43,352 bases of DNA from Bacteroidales bacterium (GCA_027064095.1 JAMOQI010000043.1:1-43352), one strand, 5' to 3'. Numbered from the stretch's first letter, positions 8,350-18,335 are shown. Program-made: numbers and translations. Notes: generated by a model from the letters alone, not told the origin.

Positions 8350-9600
8350 ATGGCTACAATAAAACCGTTTAAAGGTCTTAGACCTCCAAAAGATATTGTG
8401 CAAAACTTAGCAAGTCTTCCTTACGATGTAATGAATTCTGAAGAGGCTGCTGAGATGGCAAAAGGTAAAGAATGCTCTTTACTTCATATTACACGTTCCG
8501 AAATAGATTGTGAACAAGGTGTAGATATCCATTCTGAAACAGTATATAATAAAGCTGTTGAGAATTTTAATAAATTTATTAAAAATGGTTGGTTAGTGCA
8601 GGATGATGTTCCAAAATATTATGTTTATGCACAAACTATGGATGGTAGAACTCAATATGGAATAGTAGGTGCCGCTGCTTGCCAAGATTACGTTGATGGG
8701 ATTATTAAAAAGCATGAGCTAACACGTCCGGAAAAAGAAGACGACCGTATGGTTTTGACTCGTTATACTAATGCTAATATAGAGCCTGTTTTCTTTTCAT
8801 ATAAAGCCGTACCAGAAATAGATGAGATAGTTGCAACAGTAGTGCAAAAAACTCCCGCTGCCTATGATTTTACATCTGAAGATGGTTTCGGTCATCATTT
8901 CTGGGTGATTAATGATAAGAAAATGAACGCTGATTTAGAAAGACTATTTGCAGAAAAAGTTCCTTATACTTATGTTGCTGATGGTCATCATCGTACTGCA
9001 GCAGCAGCTCGTATTGGTGCTGAAAAAACTGCTCAAAATCCAAATCATACCGGAAACGAAGAGTATAACTATTTTATGGCTGTACACTTTCCTGACAATC
9101 AATTAAAAATAATTGATTATAACAGAACCGTTAAAGACCTTAATGGAATGACTGCCGAAGAATTAGTGGAGAAATTACATGATAATTTTATTATTGAAGA
9201 AGTTGGTGATGAGATTTATAAGCCAACTAAACTTCACGAATTTAGTATGTACCTCGCAGGTAAATGGTATAAATTAACTGCTAAAGAAGGAACATATGAT
9301 GATAGTGATCCAATTGGTGTACTTGATGTTACTATTTTGTCAAAATTAGTTTTAGACGAATTGCTTGATATTAAAGATTTAAGAACATCTGATAGAATAG
9401 ATTTTGTTGGAGGTATTCGTGGATTAGGGGAATTAAGCAAAAGAGTTGACTCTGGGAAAATGGAGGTTGCCTTTGCTCTTTATCCTGTTTCTATGGAACA
9501 ACTAATTAATATTGCTGATACCGGTAATATTATGCCCCCTAAAACTACATGGTTTGAACCTAAATTAAGAAGTGGATTAGTAATTCATACTTTAGACTAG
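8350..9600 (+). CDS. DUF1015 family protein of the serine operon
   Basis: A 416-residue protein matching the DUF1015 family: start IKPFKGLRPPKD, SLPYDVMNSEEA, LTRPEKEDDRMVLTR, and the hallmark YVADGHHRTAAAA near residue 215. The DGHHR motif recalls the active-site region of ParB-like, ADP-dependent free-serine kinases (SerK). Together with the serC-serA context this suggests a role in serine or phosphoserine metabolism, for example a serine kinase; that function is inference. No phosphoserine phosphatase (serB) is in this operon. The protein is predicted cytosolic, with no signal peptide or membrane segment. The operon ends with a terminator 24 bases after the stop. Confidence 0.85.
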   Translation: MATIKPFKGLRPPKDIVQNLASLPYDVMNSEEAAEMAKGKECSLLHITRSEIDCEQGVDIHSETVYNKAVENFNKFIKNGWLVQDDVPKYYVYAQTMDGRTQYGIVGAAACQDYVDGIIKKHELTRPEKEDDRMVLTRYTNANIEPVFFSYKAVPEIDEIVATVVQKTPAAYDFTSEDGFGHHFWVINDKKMNADLERLFAEKVPYTYVADGHHRTAAAARIGAEKTAQNPNHTGNEEYNYFMAVHFPDNQLKIIDYNRTVKDLNGMTAEELVEKLHDNFIIEEVGDEIYKPTKLHEFSMYLAGKWYKLTAKEGTYDDSDPIGVLDVTILSKLVLDELLDIKDLRTSDRIDFVGGIRGLGELSKRVDSGKMEVAFALYPVSMEQLINIADTGNIMPPKTTWFEPKLRSGLVIHTLD

Positions 9601-9624
9601 TAAAACATTAAACTACAATAGTAT

Positions 9625-9660
9625 AAGCTACCTAAGTTTTATTTAGGTAGCTTTTGTTTT
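9625..9660 (+). terminator. Terminator of the serC-serA-DUF1015 operon
   Basis: Perfect 11-bp stem AAGCTACCTAA / TTAGGTAGCTT with a 7-base loop, followed by TTGTTTT. Confidence 0.9.
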
Positions 9661-9801
9661 ATTATATCAACAGATAATAAGTAGAATTTGATTGTAAATA
9701 TCAACATAAGGAATGATATTTTTCTAATAAAAATATCGTTAAAAATGACTATCTTAGCAGCCACTTAACAAAATAATAACTCAAGTAAAAATCAATATAT
9801 T

Positions 9802-10821
9802 ATGGCAGAAATAGATTGGGGAAACCTAAGTTTTGGTTATACAAAGACAAAATATAATGTTCGGACTTACTATCGTGATGGTAAATGGGGAGCTTTAGAA
9901 GTAAGCTCTGAAGAGACTATTAATATTCATATTGCGGCAACAGCTTTGCATTATGGACAGGAAGCTTTCGAGGGTTTGAAAGCATTTAGAGGAAAGGATG
10001 GCAAAATTAGAGTCTTTCGATGGGAAGAGAATGCTAAAAGGATGCAAAAGTCTGCAGAGGCTATACTTATGCAAGAAGTTCCTTCTGATCTTTTTAAGAA
10101 AGCAATGGTTAAGGTTATAAATCTTAATAAGGAATTTATTCCACCCTATGGTACCGGCTCGTCACTTTATTTGCGACCTCTTTTGATAGGGTCAGGACCT
10201 CAGGTAGGGGTGAAACCTGCTGAAGAATATCTATTTATGATTTTTGTTACTCCGGTGGGACCATATTTCAAAGAAGGTTTTAATCCTGTTGATGTAGAGA
10301 TTGTAAGAGATTACGACCGTGCTGCTCCTAATGGGACCGGTCATGTGAAAGTTGGAGGTAATTATGCTGCTAGTTTAAGAGCTGGTGTGCGTGCTCATGA
10401 CGAAGGATATGCTGCTAGTCTATTCTTAGATTCTAAAACTAAAACTTATATTGATGAAGCCGGACCTGCCAACTTCTTTGGAATAAAAGATAATAAATAT
10501 ATCACCCCTGATTCCAGTTCTATTCTTCCTTCTATTACAAATATGAGCCTTAGAGATTTAGCTGCTGATATGGGTATGACTGTTGAAAGAAGACATATTG
10601 CTGTTGATGAGTTGGAGAGCTTTGAGGAAGTTGGAGCTTGCGGTACTGCTGCTGTTATTTCTCCAATTAAAAGAATTCACGATAGAAATACAGATAAGGA
10701 TTATTTTTATTGTAAAGATGGTAAAGCTGGTCCTATTTCTACAAAGTTATATAAGACTCTTCAAGGAATCCAAATGGGAGAAATTGAAGATAAGTTTGGT
10801 TGGAATACTATAATCGACTAG
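9802..10821 (+). CDS. ilvE: Branched-chain amino acid aminotransferase
   Basis: Fold-type IV PLP transaminase for the last step of leucine, isoleucine and valine synthesis and the first step of their breakdown, with glutamate/2-oxoglutarate as partner. The 339-residue protein has the IlvE N-terminal FGYTKTKYN segment, LHYGQEAFEGLKAFR, and the PLP lysine K183 in HVKVGGNYAASL. It also has the downstream EAGPANFFG segment and ACGTAAVISPI near the C-terminus, all standard for the longer type II IlvE. It is monocistronic; TATCTTAG at 9750-9757 is a near match to a -7 box. No leucine-rich leader peptide or T-box is seen upstream. Confidence 0.96.
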   Translation: MAEIDWGNLSFGYTKTKYNVRTYYRDGKWGALEVSSEETINIHIAATALHYGQEAFEGLKAFRGKDGKIRVFRWEENAKRMQKSAEAILMQEVPSDLFKKAMVKVINLNKEFIPPYGTGSSLYLRPLLIGSGPQVGVKPAEEYLFMIFVTPVGPYFKEGFNPVDVEIVRDYDRAAPNGTGHVKVGGNYAASLRAGVRAHDEGYAASLFLDSKTKTYIDEAGPANFFGIKDNKYITPDSSSILPSITNMSLRDLAADMGMTVERRHIAVDELESFEEVGACGTAAVISPIKRIHDRNTDKDYFYCKDGKAGPISTKLYKTLQGIQMGEIEDKFGWNTIID

Positions 10822-10974
10822 CACTTCAATCATTTGGTGTTTAGTGCCAATGTGTATTTCTATTTTATAAGGTGAAGTAGATTATTAAAGCTTGTACTTA
10901 GCATAATAATTGATATTGTATGGGTGATAATATTTATTAGCATTCTTTAAAGAAAGGATTCTAAATATAATGAG

Positions 10975-11004
10975 TAAAATAGTATTATTGAGAATACTAT
11001 TTTA
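10975..11004. other. Perfect 12-bp inverted repeat before the MFS gene
   Basis: TAAAATAGTATT and AATACTATTTTA flank the loop ATTGAG and are followed by a T-rich stretch. It lies 154 bases after ilvE and 52 bases before the MFS start. It could be a weak terminator for ilvE or an operator/attenuator for the transporter; the sequence cannot decide. Confidence 0.55.
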
Positions 11005-11055
11005 TTCTTGCTTTATTTTGTAGCACAGTATTTAATCAAAGGCACCTTGCAGAAA

Positions 11056-12303
11056 ATGGAAATGATAACTAAAAATAGGCAATATTTCAAGTTTTGTCTT
11101 TATGGGTTTCTTAAGAATCTTCGTTTTTTTGATGCTTTTATTATCTTATTCCTAATAGAGAAAGGACTTTCATATACAGAAATAGGTTCTCTGTATGCCA
11201 TCCGTGAAATATTTATAAATGCTTTTGAAATTCCATCAGGTATAATTGCCGATACTTATGGTAGAAAAAATGCCCTTCTGATATCATTATTTTTATACAT
11301 AATTTCTTTTATTGTTTTTTATATTGGAAATGATTATTGGTTATTTCTGATAGCATTTATTTTATATGGGACGGGTGATGCCTTTCGCTCAGGTACTCAT
11401 AAAGCTATGATAATGGATTACTTACTTTTAAATAATTGGGAGAATCAAAGAATAAATTATTATGGGCATACTCGTTCTTGGTCGCAAATAGGTTCTGCTA
11501 TATCTTCTCTTATCGCTGGAATGATTGTCTTTTATAGTGGTACATATCAAAATATATTTCTTTATTCTATAATCCCTTATCTATTCAACTTGATTTTAAT
11601 TTCTACATATCCCAAAGAACTTAATCATTCTAATAAGCAGAAAAGTAAAAAGGGTATTAAGGCTATGGGACTTACAATTAAAAGTTTTGCAACAATAATA
11701 AAGCACCCAAATGTGTTGAGATTAATAAATACTACTTCTTTTCATTCAGCTTACCTTAAGGCAATTAAAGATTATATACAACCTGTAATGGTTAATGTTG
11801 CATTGGTTGTCCCAATATTATTTGATGTTGAAGTTAATAAGAAAAATGGCATAATAATAGGTGTTTTATACTTTTTTATTTATCTCGGTACATCACTTGC
11901 ATCAAAATTGTCGGGAAAAATTGCAGCAAATACTAATCGTAATATACCGTTTGTAACTTTACTTTTAGGATTTGTTTTTGGAACGATATCAGGAATCTTG
12001 TTTGTTAATGACTTATGGGTATTCTCATTAATAGCATTTATAGGTATTTATGTTGTAGAAAATATTAGAAAACCTATATTAACAGGTTACATTGCAGATA
12101 ATGTACCAGGTGAAATATTGGCAACAGTCATATCTGCTCAGTCATTATTGAAAACTATAATCACAGTAATACTTGCCCTTTGTTTAGGTGCTTTAGCTGA
12201 TATTTATGGTATAGGAGTTTCGTTTATTGTATTATCCTTATTTTTAGTCTTATTATTAGTTATAATAAGAATTTATTTTAGCTTATTTGTAAACAAGGAT
12301 TAA
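11056..12303 (+). CDS. Major facilitator superfamily transporter
   Basis: About 415 residues with roughly 12 hydrophobic segments, typical of an inner-membrane proton-driven secondary transporter. The motif-A-like loop between helices 2 and 3 reads GIIADTYGRKNALL, close to the MFS consensus G-x-L-a-D-r-x-G-r-r. A second equivalent appears late (LGALADIYGIG). The ATG at 11056 (MEMITKNRQ) is chosen over an upstream TTG at 11008 because the extra residues are unlike family starts; an ATG at 11062 is also possible. The best guess is a drug or small-metabolite exporter, but the substrate cannot be read. It converges on pyrF with only 49 bases between. Confidence 0.88.
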   Translation: MEMITKNRQYFKFCLYGFLKNLRFFDAFIILFLIEKGLSYTEIGSLYAIREIFINAFEIPSGIIADTYGRKNALLISLFLYIISFIVFYIGNDYWLFLIAFILYGTGDAFRSGTHKAMIMDYLLLNNWENQRINYYGHTRSWSQIGSAISSLIAGMIVFYSGTYQNIFLYSIIPYLFNLILISTYPKELNHSNKQKSKKGIKAMGLTIKSFATIIKHPNVLRLINTTSFHSAYLKAIKDYIQPVMVNVALVVPILFDVEVNKKNGIIIGVLYFFIYLGTSLASKLSGKIAANTNRNIPFVTLLLGFVFGTISGILFVNDLWVFSLIAFIGIYVVENIRKPILTGYIADNVPGEILATVISAQSLLKTIITVILALCLGALADIYGIGVSFIVLSLFLVLLLVIIRIYFSLFVNKD

Positions 12304-12352
12304 ACGAATATTACATGTATTTTAATGGAATTACTAAATCATCAGGTGATTG

Positions 12353-13222
12353 CTAAATAAGAGATTTTTTTCTAAGAATAACTTCCATTTCCATTTGAAT
12401 ATCGTGAGCTTTTTCAGATGCTTTTTCAGCAAAATCTTCACCATTGGAAGCGAAAATTATCCCTCTGGAAGAGTTTACTATCAAGCCACATTTATTATTA
12501 ATGCCATATTCTGCAACTTCTTGTAAGCTTCCTCCTTGAGCTCCAATGCCGGGAACAAGAAGAAAATGTTTTGGTGCAATAGATCGAACTCTTGTAAAAT
12601 ATTCTGCTTTGGTAGCACCAATTACATACATCATTTGGTTATTATCTCCCCATGCTTGAGAGTTGGAGAGTACTTTCTCATATAATGCTCTTGATCGAGT
12701 AGCTCTTATTCCAAATCTATAAAGAGCTTCGTTAATATCGCGGCGAGGTATTTGAAAATCACTTGCTCCTTTATTAGATGTCAATGCTAAAAGTATCACC
12801 CATTTATTTTTATACTCTAGAAAAGGGGATACAGAATCAATACCCATGTATGGAGCTACGGTAATAGCATCGAAATCCATATTTTCAAAAAATGCTTGTG
12901 CATACATCTTCGAAGTATTGCCAATATCTCCTCTTTTGGCATCGGCAATTGTAAAAACTTCAGGTGCTTTGTCATTTATATAGTTAATTGTTTTCTCTAA
13001 ACTAATCCAACCCTTTGCGCCACGAGATTCATAAAATGCAATATTTGGTTTATAAGCAATTGTATATTTCAAAGTAGCATCTATAATCTGTTTATTGAAT
13101 TCAAAAACAGGATCTTCCAGGCCCATTAAATGTTTTGGGATTTTGTTAATATCAGAATCAAGACCTACACATAAGAATGATTTCTTTTTTTGTATTTGTT
13201 CAAATAATTCTAGTCTATTCAT
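12353..13222 (-). CDS. pyrF: Orotidine 5'-phosphate decarboxylase
   Basis: Converts orotidine monophosphate to UMP, the last step of UMP synthesis. The 289-residue protein is the longer type 2 form seen in Bacteroidota, actinobacteria and others. It begins with [14 protein letters not shown], has the catalytic Asp-Lys-Asp network in [11 protein letters not shown], and the phosphate-binding VPGIGAQGG and IVNSSRGI segments. It is the third gene of a minus-strand run after purM and prfA, 26 bases after prfA. Grouping a pyrimidine gene with a purine gene and a release factor suggests growth-linked housekeeping expression, which is inference. Confidence 0.96.
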   Translation of the reverse strand: MNRLELFEQIQKKKSFLCVGLDSDINKIPKHLMGLEDPVFEFNKQIIDATLKYTIAYKPNIAFYESRGAKGWISLEKTINYINDKAPEVFTIADAKRGDIGNTSKMYAQAFFENMDFDAITVAPYMGIDSVSPFLEYKNKWVILLALTSNKGASDFQIPRRDINEALYRFGIRATRSRALYEKVLSNSQAWGDNNQMMYVIGATKAEYFTRVRSIAPKHFLLVPGIGAQGGSLQEVAEYGINNKCGLIVNSSRGIIFASNGEDFAEKASEKAHDIQMEMEVILRKKSLI

Positions 13223-13248
13223 AACAATTATATTAGTAATTTAAACAA

Positions 13249-14319
13249 TTAACCCATTTCTTCTTTTAGTCTTTCAGCATTCTCTGCTACTTGTAAAGCG
13301 TCAATAATTTCTTGAATGTTTCCATCAATAATAGAAGTAAGATTATATAATGTCAAATTAATTCTATGATCGGTAACTCTTCCCTGAGGCCAGTTATATG
13401 TTCTGATTTTTGCTGACCTGTCACCTGTGGAAACCATAGTTTTACGTTTTGAAGATATCTCGTCCAAATGTTTTTGATATTCCAATTCATATATGCGAGT
13501 TCTAAGAACATTCATTGCTTTAGCCAAATTTTTAAGTTGAGATTTTTCATCTTGACAGGTAACAACTATTCCCGTTGGCTCATGTGTAAGACGAATGGCA
13601 GAATATGTAGTATTAACAGACTGTCCTCCGGGTCCTGATGAGCAATAAGTGTCTTTGCGTATATCAGAAGGGTTTAATTCAATATCAAATTCTTCAGCTT
13701 CAGGAAGTACAGCCACAGTAGCAGCAGAAGTATGTACTCTCCCTTGAGTTTCAGTTTTTGGTACTCGCTGTACACGGTGAACTCCAGATTCATATTTTAA
13801 TGTTCCATAAACGTCATTTCCACTAACATTGAAAACAATTTCCTTATATCCACCCATTGTACCTTCAGTAATGTCAACAATATCAACTTTCCACTTTTTG
13901 CTTTCACAATATTTACTGTACATTCTAAAGAGATCTCCAGCAAAAAGACTAGCTTCGTCACCACCAGTTCCAGCACGAATTTCCATAACTGCATTCTTAG
14001 AATCTTCAGGGTCTTTAGGAATCATCAACACTTTTATTTCTTCCTCTAGTTCTGTTTTTCTGCTTAGTAGTTCATTAAGCTCTTCTTTTGCCATATCTCT
14101 AAACTCTTCATCATTTTCGTTGGCAATAATATCTCTGGCAGAAGCTTCGTTTTCGATAATGTTTTTATATTCTTTATAAGCTTTTACAATAGGTTCTAAA
14201 TCGCGATAGTCCTTATTTAATTTTACATACCGCTTCATGTCAGAGATAACCTCTGGGTCTGTCATCTGCTCGCTTATTTCAAGCCATCTATTGTGTATTG
14301 CAGCTAATTTGTCTAGCAT
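13249..14319 (-). CDS. prfA: Peptide chain release factor 1
   Basis: Recognises UAA and UAG stop codons and triggers hydrolysis of peptidyl-tRNA. The 356-residue length is standard. The universally conserved GGQ motif is at residues 231-233 in [10 protein letters not shown], and the RF1 phosphorylation-like AGTGGDEA segment appears earlier. The codon-recognition loop is in the segment around [14 protein letters not shown]. No RF2-type programmed frameshift is present, as expected for RF1. It lies 11 bases after purM and 26 before pyrF, so the three are probably one transcript. Confidence 0.97.
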   Translation of the reverse strand: MLDKLAAIHNRWLEISEQMTDPEVISDMKRYVKLNKDYRDLEPIVKAYKEYKNIIENEASARDIIANENDEEFRDMAKEELNELLSRKTELEEEIKVLMIPKDPEDSKNAVMEIRAGTGGDEASLFAGDLFRMYSKYCESKKWKVDIVDITEGTMGGYKEIVFNVSGNDVYGTLKYESGVHRVQRVPKTETQGRVHTSAATVAVLPEAEEFDIELNPSDIRKDTYCSSGPGGQSVNTTYSAIRLTHEPTGIVVTCQDEKSQLKNLAKAMNVLRTRIYELEYQKHLDEISSKRKTMVSTGDRSAKIRTYNWPQGRVTDHRINLTLYNLTSIIDGNIQEIIDALQVAENAERLKEEMG

Positions 14320-14330
14320 AAATCTTAATT

Positions 14331-15500
14331 TTAATAATTAAACACTCCATATTCAGATTGAATAGTGAGTTTTTTATTGTTGCTTTTTTCACAACGACCA
14401 ATAATTTGTGCTTCAACATTGAAAGATTTTGAAATATCAATAAGCCTTTCGGCTGTTTCAGCATCAGTATATATCTCCATTCTGTGTCCCATATTAAACA
14501 CTGTATACATTTCTCGCCATGGAGTATTTGATTCTTTCTGTATAAGTTCAAATAGAGGAGGAGTTTGGAACATATTGTTTTTGATAATATGTAGATTATC
14601 TACAAAATGAAGAACCTTTGTTTGTGCACCACCGCTACAATGAACCATACCATCAATTTTATCTCTATATTGCAAAAGCATTTCTTTGATAATTGGGGCA
14701 TAAGTTCTCGTTGGTGATAGAACTAATTTTCCTACATCAATACCTTTGATAGGTGTAGAATCAGTAAGGGTTTTATTACCTGAATAAATTAGATTTTTTG
14801 GTACGGCTGAATCATAAGACTCAGGGTATTTTTCAGCTAAATAATGGTTGAACACATCATGTCTTGCCGAAGTTAAACCATTACTACCCATTCCACCATT
14901 ATATTCACTCTCGTATGTTGCTTGACCGAAAGAAGCAAGGCCTACGATAACATTTCCTGCCTTGATATTTGAATTAGAAATAACATCTTTTCTTTTCATG
15001 CGAGCTGTAACAGTAGAGTCTACTATTATTGTTCTTACTAAATCTCCTACATCAGCTGTCTCTCCACCGGTGGAATATATTCCTATTCCTAAATCTCGCA
15101 TTTCTTTTAAAAAAGATTCGGTACCTTCTATTATTTCTTTAATAACATTCCCTCCAACAAGATTTTTATTTCGTCCAATAGTTGATGATAATAGAATATT
15201 ATCTACAGCTCCGATGCAAAGTAAATCATCAAGATTCATTACGATTGCATCTTGAGCTATACCTTTCCATACAGATAAATCACCAGTTTCTTTCCAATAT
15301 AAGTAGGCTAAGGAGGACTTTGTACCTGCTCCATCGGCGTGCATTACAATACAATGGTCGCTACTACCACCAATGAAATCCGGAATTATTTTACAAAAGG
15401 CTTTGGGAAACAGCCCTTTATCTATATTTTTTATAGCATTATGAACATCTTCTTTCGAAGCTGAAACTCCTCTTAAATCGTATCTTAGTTGTTCATTCAT
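14331..15500 (-). CDS. purM: Phosphoribosylformylglycinamidine cyclo-ligase (AIR synthetase)
   Basis: Closes the imidazole ring in purine synthesis (FGAM plus ATP gives AIR). It starts [18 protein letters not shown]; the ATG at 15500 is chosen over one at 15548, whose 16 extra residues are non-homologous and would overlap the promoter. At 389 residues it is the longer Bacteroidota version. Family signatures are [13 protein letters not shown], the [14 protein letters not shown] metal/ATP segment, [24 protein letters not shown] and [13 protein letters not shown]. It is first of the purM-prfA-pyrF run and has a well-formed promoter. Confidence 0.95.
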   Translation of the reverse strand: MNEQLRYDLRGVSASKEDVHNAIKNIDKGLFPKAFCKIIPDFIGGSSDHCIVMHADGAGTKSSLAYLYWKETGDLSVWKGIAQDAIVMNLDDLLCIGAVDNILLSSTIGRNKNLVGGNVIKEIIEGTESFLKEMRDLGIGIYSTGGETADVGDLVRTIIVDSTVTARMKRKDVISNSNIKAGNVIVGLASFGQATYESEYNGGMGSNGLTSARHDVFNHYLAEKYPESYDSAVPKNLIYSGNKTLTDSTPIKGIDVGKLVLSPTRTYAPIIKEMLLQYRDKIDGMVHCSGGAQTKVLHFVDNLHIIKNNMFQTPPLFELIQKESNTPWREMYTVFNMGHRMEIYTDAETAERLIDISKSFNVEAQIIGRCEKSNNKKLTIQSEYGVFNY

Positions 15501-15518
15501 AACCTTAGTATTGAAGTG

Positions 15519-15548
15519 CAAAGTTATAGCAAATATAAACTTAAACAA
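15519..15548 (-). promoter_or_regulatory. Promoter of the purM-prfA-pyrF operon
   Basis: On the minus strand TTG (15548-15546), 19 bases, then TAACTTTG (15526-15519): the Bacteroidota -33/-7 arrangement with ideal spacing, ending 18 bases before the ATG. A second box, TATATTTG at 15537-15530, overlaps the spacer. Confidence 0.65.
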
Positions 15549-15595
15549 GTAGTATAATTTAATTAAAAGTATTAAAGCTATTTATTATAAATAAA

Positions 15596-15656
15596 AAAGT
15601 GGTAAATCACCACTTTATATTAAAAAAGCACTTTCTAAACATGAAAGTGCTTTTTT
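15596..15656 (-). terminator. Tandem hairpins after the OmpA/retropepsin-like gene
   Basis: Two perfect hairpins. The stronger (15622-15656) has a 14-bp stem AAAAAAGCACTTTC / GAAAGTGCTTTTTT and a 7-base loop. The second (15596-15616) pairs AAAGTGGT with ACCACTTT. Read on the minus strand, the first begins 15 bases after the stop of the upstream gene and ends in a T run. Confidence 0.88.
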
Positions 15657-15671
15657 GTTTATGTTTCAAAG

Positions 15672-18176
15672 CTATTCGAAAATAATTTTCTTATTTTCTT
15701 CATCAATTGAATAGTCAGAGAACTCTGATAGGACATCATTGCCTAATATGACATCCGCAGATTGACCATGAACGCATATTGCCGTAATATCATATACAGT
15801 TCTGTTTCCTATTCTTATCCTTTGGATAACAAATTTTTCTCCATCCTTAATTGTTCCGTCTTCTGTAAATGCTTTTTCTTCATTATCAAAGCTGTTTTTA
15901 TTAAGCTTATGCTGACGAATAAGTCCCATAACTAAATCAAGAGATAATTTTAAGTCAACCTCCGGACCATCAAAAACAAACTTATATGAGTTTCCATTGA
16001 TTATACAGTCTGCATATAAAGTGTCGTTAATATATTCAATAGGAATACTGTTTTCGTTAGGATTAATCTGTATTTTTAAACTATCAAGGTTCAGACTGTC
16101 ATTAGTGTTTTTAGGTACATAATCATCTCTAAGAATACTAAACTCAGTACGTCTGTTTAGCTGGTTGGCAGCTTCTTGCATGTTTTTATTTCTTAAACTC
16201 TTGATATATTCTTCAGTAAGAACAGTATTAGGAGGGAAAGAAATGCCTTTGTATTGTCCTGAAGTAAATTTGTAACCATTCTTAAGCTTACGAGGTTGGT
16301 TTTCTCCATATCCTTTAGGAACCATTCTATCCAATTCAATACCTTTAGTACCTAGATAATCAACAACTTCCTTAGCTCTTTTGTAACTAAGCTCATTGTT
16401 TTTCTCTTCTGTATCTCTATAGTCAGTATGTGATGCAAGTTCAATTACAAAGGTTGGATTATCTTTCATTATTTGAATTAATCCATTTAGTGAATCTTGA
16501 TACTGAGGTTTTAAATCCCATTTAGCTAAATCATAACGGATTTCTGGTAGAGGAATAGGCTCTTTGGGAATAGGTTCAAGTTTAATATTTAATATAATAT
16601 CTTCACTTTCTTTTCTCCCAACAGTGGTTTCTGTTCCTTTATTGTCGAAATAACCTGAATGACTTACTTTTAAAGTATAAGTAGTATTTTTAGAAATTTG
16701 CTCTTTGTTGAAAAAATAATATCCTCTTTGGTCAGTAGTAGTAATAAGGCTTGAACCATCGGAACCACTAAGTTGTATTTTTGCACCTTGTAGGTATTGT
16801 AGTGTTTGCTCATCACGAATAGTTCCTGCAAGAGTAAACACTATCTCAGGTAACCAAAATTCCCAAATATCGAAGCGGCCTCTTGAACCTGAACCAGGGC
16901 GATTACTTGTAAAGAATCCCATTTCTTCGCAATTGATTATTTCTCTGGTAGCGAGTTTTTTCTGCATTTTGCGAGATTTACTAAAGATAATACCAAAGTC
17001 ATCGGAAGAAGAATTTAAAGGATAGCCCAAATTCTCCGCTTTGGTCCATTTTCCTTCTACATACTCTGATTTATACATATCCCAGCCACCCATTCCTCCG
17101 CGACCATTAGAAGTAAAGTATAAAAATGTCTTGCCATCTCTAGTTTCAACAAGTGTTGGGTAGCGTTCATCACCTTTTGAGTTAATAGATTCTCCTAAGT
17201 TTCTTGGCTTTTCAAAAGCTTTATTTTTTCTTCTTCTTTTAGCAACCCAAATATCTCTGCCTCCATATCCTTTCGGTAGATCTGATGCGAAGTACATTAC
17301 TTTTTCGTTTTTAGATATAGCAGGGTGACCAACTCTAATACTGTCAGCAGCAATAGGTAATAGCACAGGCTCTGACCATGTTTTACCTTTTTTTGTAGAA
17401 CTAAAAATACCACATCCTATAATTTCTTTTTTGTTTACCATACAGCGAGTAAAGTAGATGGTGCTAAATTTTCTATTAAATACAGCAGACCCATTATTGT
17501 CTTTCTCAGTATTTAACATGCCATCTTCATCAAGTAAAACTGGCTTTGACCAATTACCTTTTGCATCTTGGTTTGTTATCAATAAGGATGTAAATGCTAA
17601 TCCTGTATTGGGGTCTGTCTTGTTGCCAACGTCTTTACGTGATGATGTGAAAACTAATGATTTATATTTTTTGTCAGCGTAAGCAGGAGAGAAATCATCT
17701 TCTCTACTATTTATTTTTGACATATTAGCAACTTGATATCTTGAAGGGTTCTTTTTCCAGTCAATTGCGTTTTGACATGATTCTAACCCTAATGTTCCTC
17801 TTGGGTCTTCTGGTACAGCTTTTATATATTTTTTGTATTCTTGAATAGCCATTTGATATTTCTCCTGGTCTCTCATTACTTCAGCCATATAAAGATGTAC
17901 TATAGGGTCTGTATATTTAGCTCTTATAAGTCTTCGATATTGGGCTTCTGCTTTTTTTGGATCTTTAGTAAGCCTATAACATTCTGCAATTTGAAACATT
18001 ATTCGCTTTTTTTCTACCTTATTTTTTGTTTTCGAGTAAGCTTTTTTATATAATGGTAGGGCATTTGCGTACTGCTCATATTTGAATGATTTGTCGGCTT
18101 CTTTAGCTGTTTGTGCTATACTGATAAAGGGAATTAGTAAAATCAATAAGATTAAAAAACTTTTGCTCATATTCAT
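15672..18176 (-). CDS. PorE-like TPR/PD40/OmpA envelope protein with C-terminal retropepsin-like domain
   Basis: An 834-residue exported protein with signal peptide (residues 1-22, ending ISIAQ). The order is: TPR region (about 25-150); six-bladed PD40-type beta-propeller (about 150-440, repeated FTSNRxG and FASD motifs); carboxypeptidase-regulatory-like domain (about 442-528); OmpA C-terminal domain (about 540-682). The OmpA domain keeps the peptidoglycan-binding aspartate (SHTDYRD) and arginine (LNRRTEF) and carries an insert of about 45 residues before NRR. This is the layout of T9SS-associated PorE. Residues 707-833 add a domain aligning with clan AA retropepsin-like proteases (FVFDGPEVD, later VILGNDVLSEF), with the active-site D-T/S-G changed to D736-G-P, so probably inactive. 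ATG 18170 is an alternative start. Confidence 0.88.
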   Translation of the reverse strand: MNMSKSFLILLILLIPFISIAQTAKEADKSFKYEQYANALPLYKKAYSKTKNKVEKKRIMFQIAECYRLTKDPKKAEAQYRRLIRAKYTDPIVHLYMAEVMRDQEKYQMAIQEYKKYIKAVPEDPRGTLGLESCQNAIDWKKNPSRYQVANMSKINSREDDFSPAYADKKYKSLVFTSSRKDVGNKTDPNTGLAFTSLLITNQDAKGNWSKPVLLDEDGMLNTEKDNNGSAVFNRKFSTIYFTRCMVNKKEIIGCGIFSSTKKGKTWSEPVLLPIAADSIRVGHPAISKNEKVMYFASDLPKGYGGRDIWVAKRRRKNKAFEKPRNLGESINSKGDERYPTLVETRDGKTFLYFTSNGRGGMGGWDMYKSEYVEGKWTKAENLGYPLNSSSDDFGIIFSKSRKMQKKLATREIINCEEMGFFTSNRPGSGSRGRFDIWEFWLPEIVFTLAGTIRDEQTLQYLQGAKIQLSGSDGSSLITTTDQRGYYFFNKEQISKNTTYTLKVSHSGYFDNKGTETTVGRKESEDIILNIKLEPIPKEPIPLPEIRYDLAKWDLKPQYQDSLNGLIQIMKDNPTFVIELASHTDYRDTEEKNNELSYKRAKEVVDYLGTKGIELDRMVPKGYGENQPRKLKNGYKFTSGQYKGISFPPNTVLTEEYIKSLRNKNMQEAANQLNRRTEFSILRDDYVPKNTNDSLNLDSLKIQINPNENSIPIEYINDTLYADCIINGNSYKFVFDGPEVDLKLSLDLVMGLIRQHKLNKNSFDNEEKAFTEDGTIKDGEKFVIQRIRIGNRTVYDITAICVHGQSADVILGNDVLSEFSDYSIDEENKKIIFE

Positions 18177-18335
18177 ATGTCTGTAATTTAGTGTCAATGC
18201 TATATTTTCGCCGCTAATATACAAGAATTATTAGTTCGATTTAATATAATTTGTTGACATAAATAATAAAGTTTAAGTTGCATCAAAATATTTATATTTA
18301 TTAATATTGGATTTTATAAAATAGGGTATTCAAAA

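Noticed and set aside
13829-14179. Long antisense frame opposite prfA (Ser-rich)
   Set aside because: Its serine-rich composition is the mirror of acidic codons in prfA; no independent evidence.
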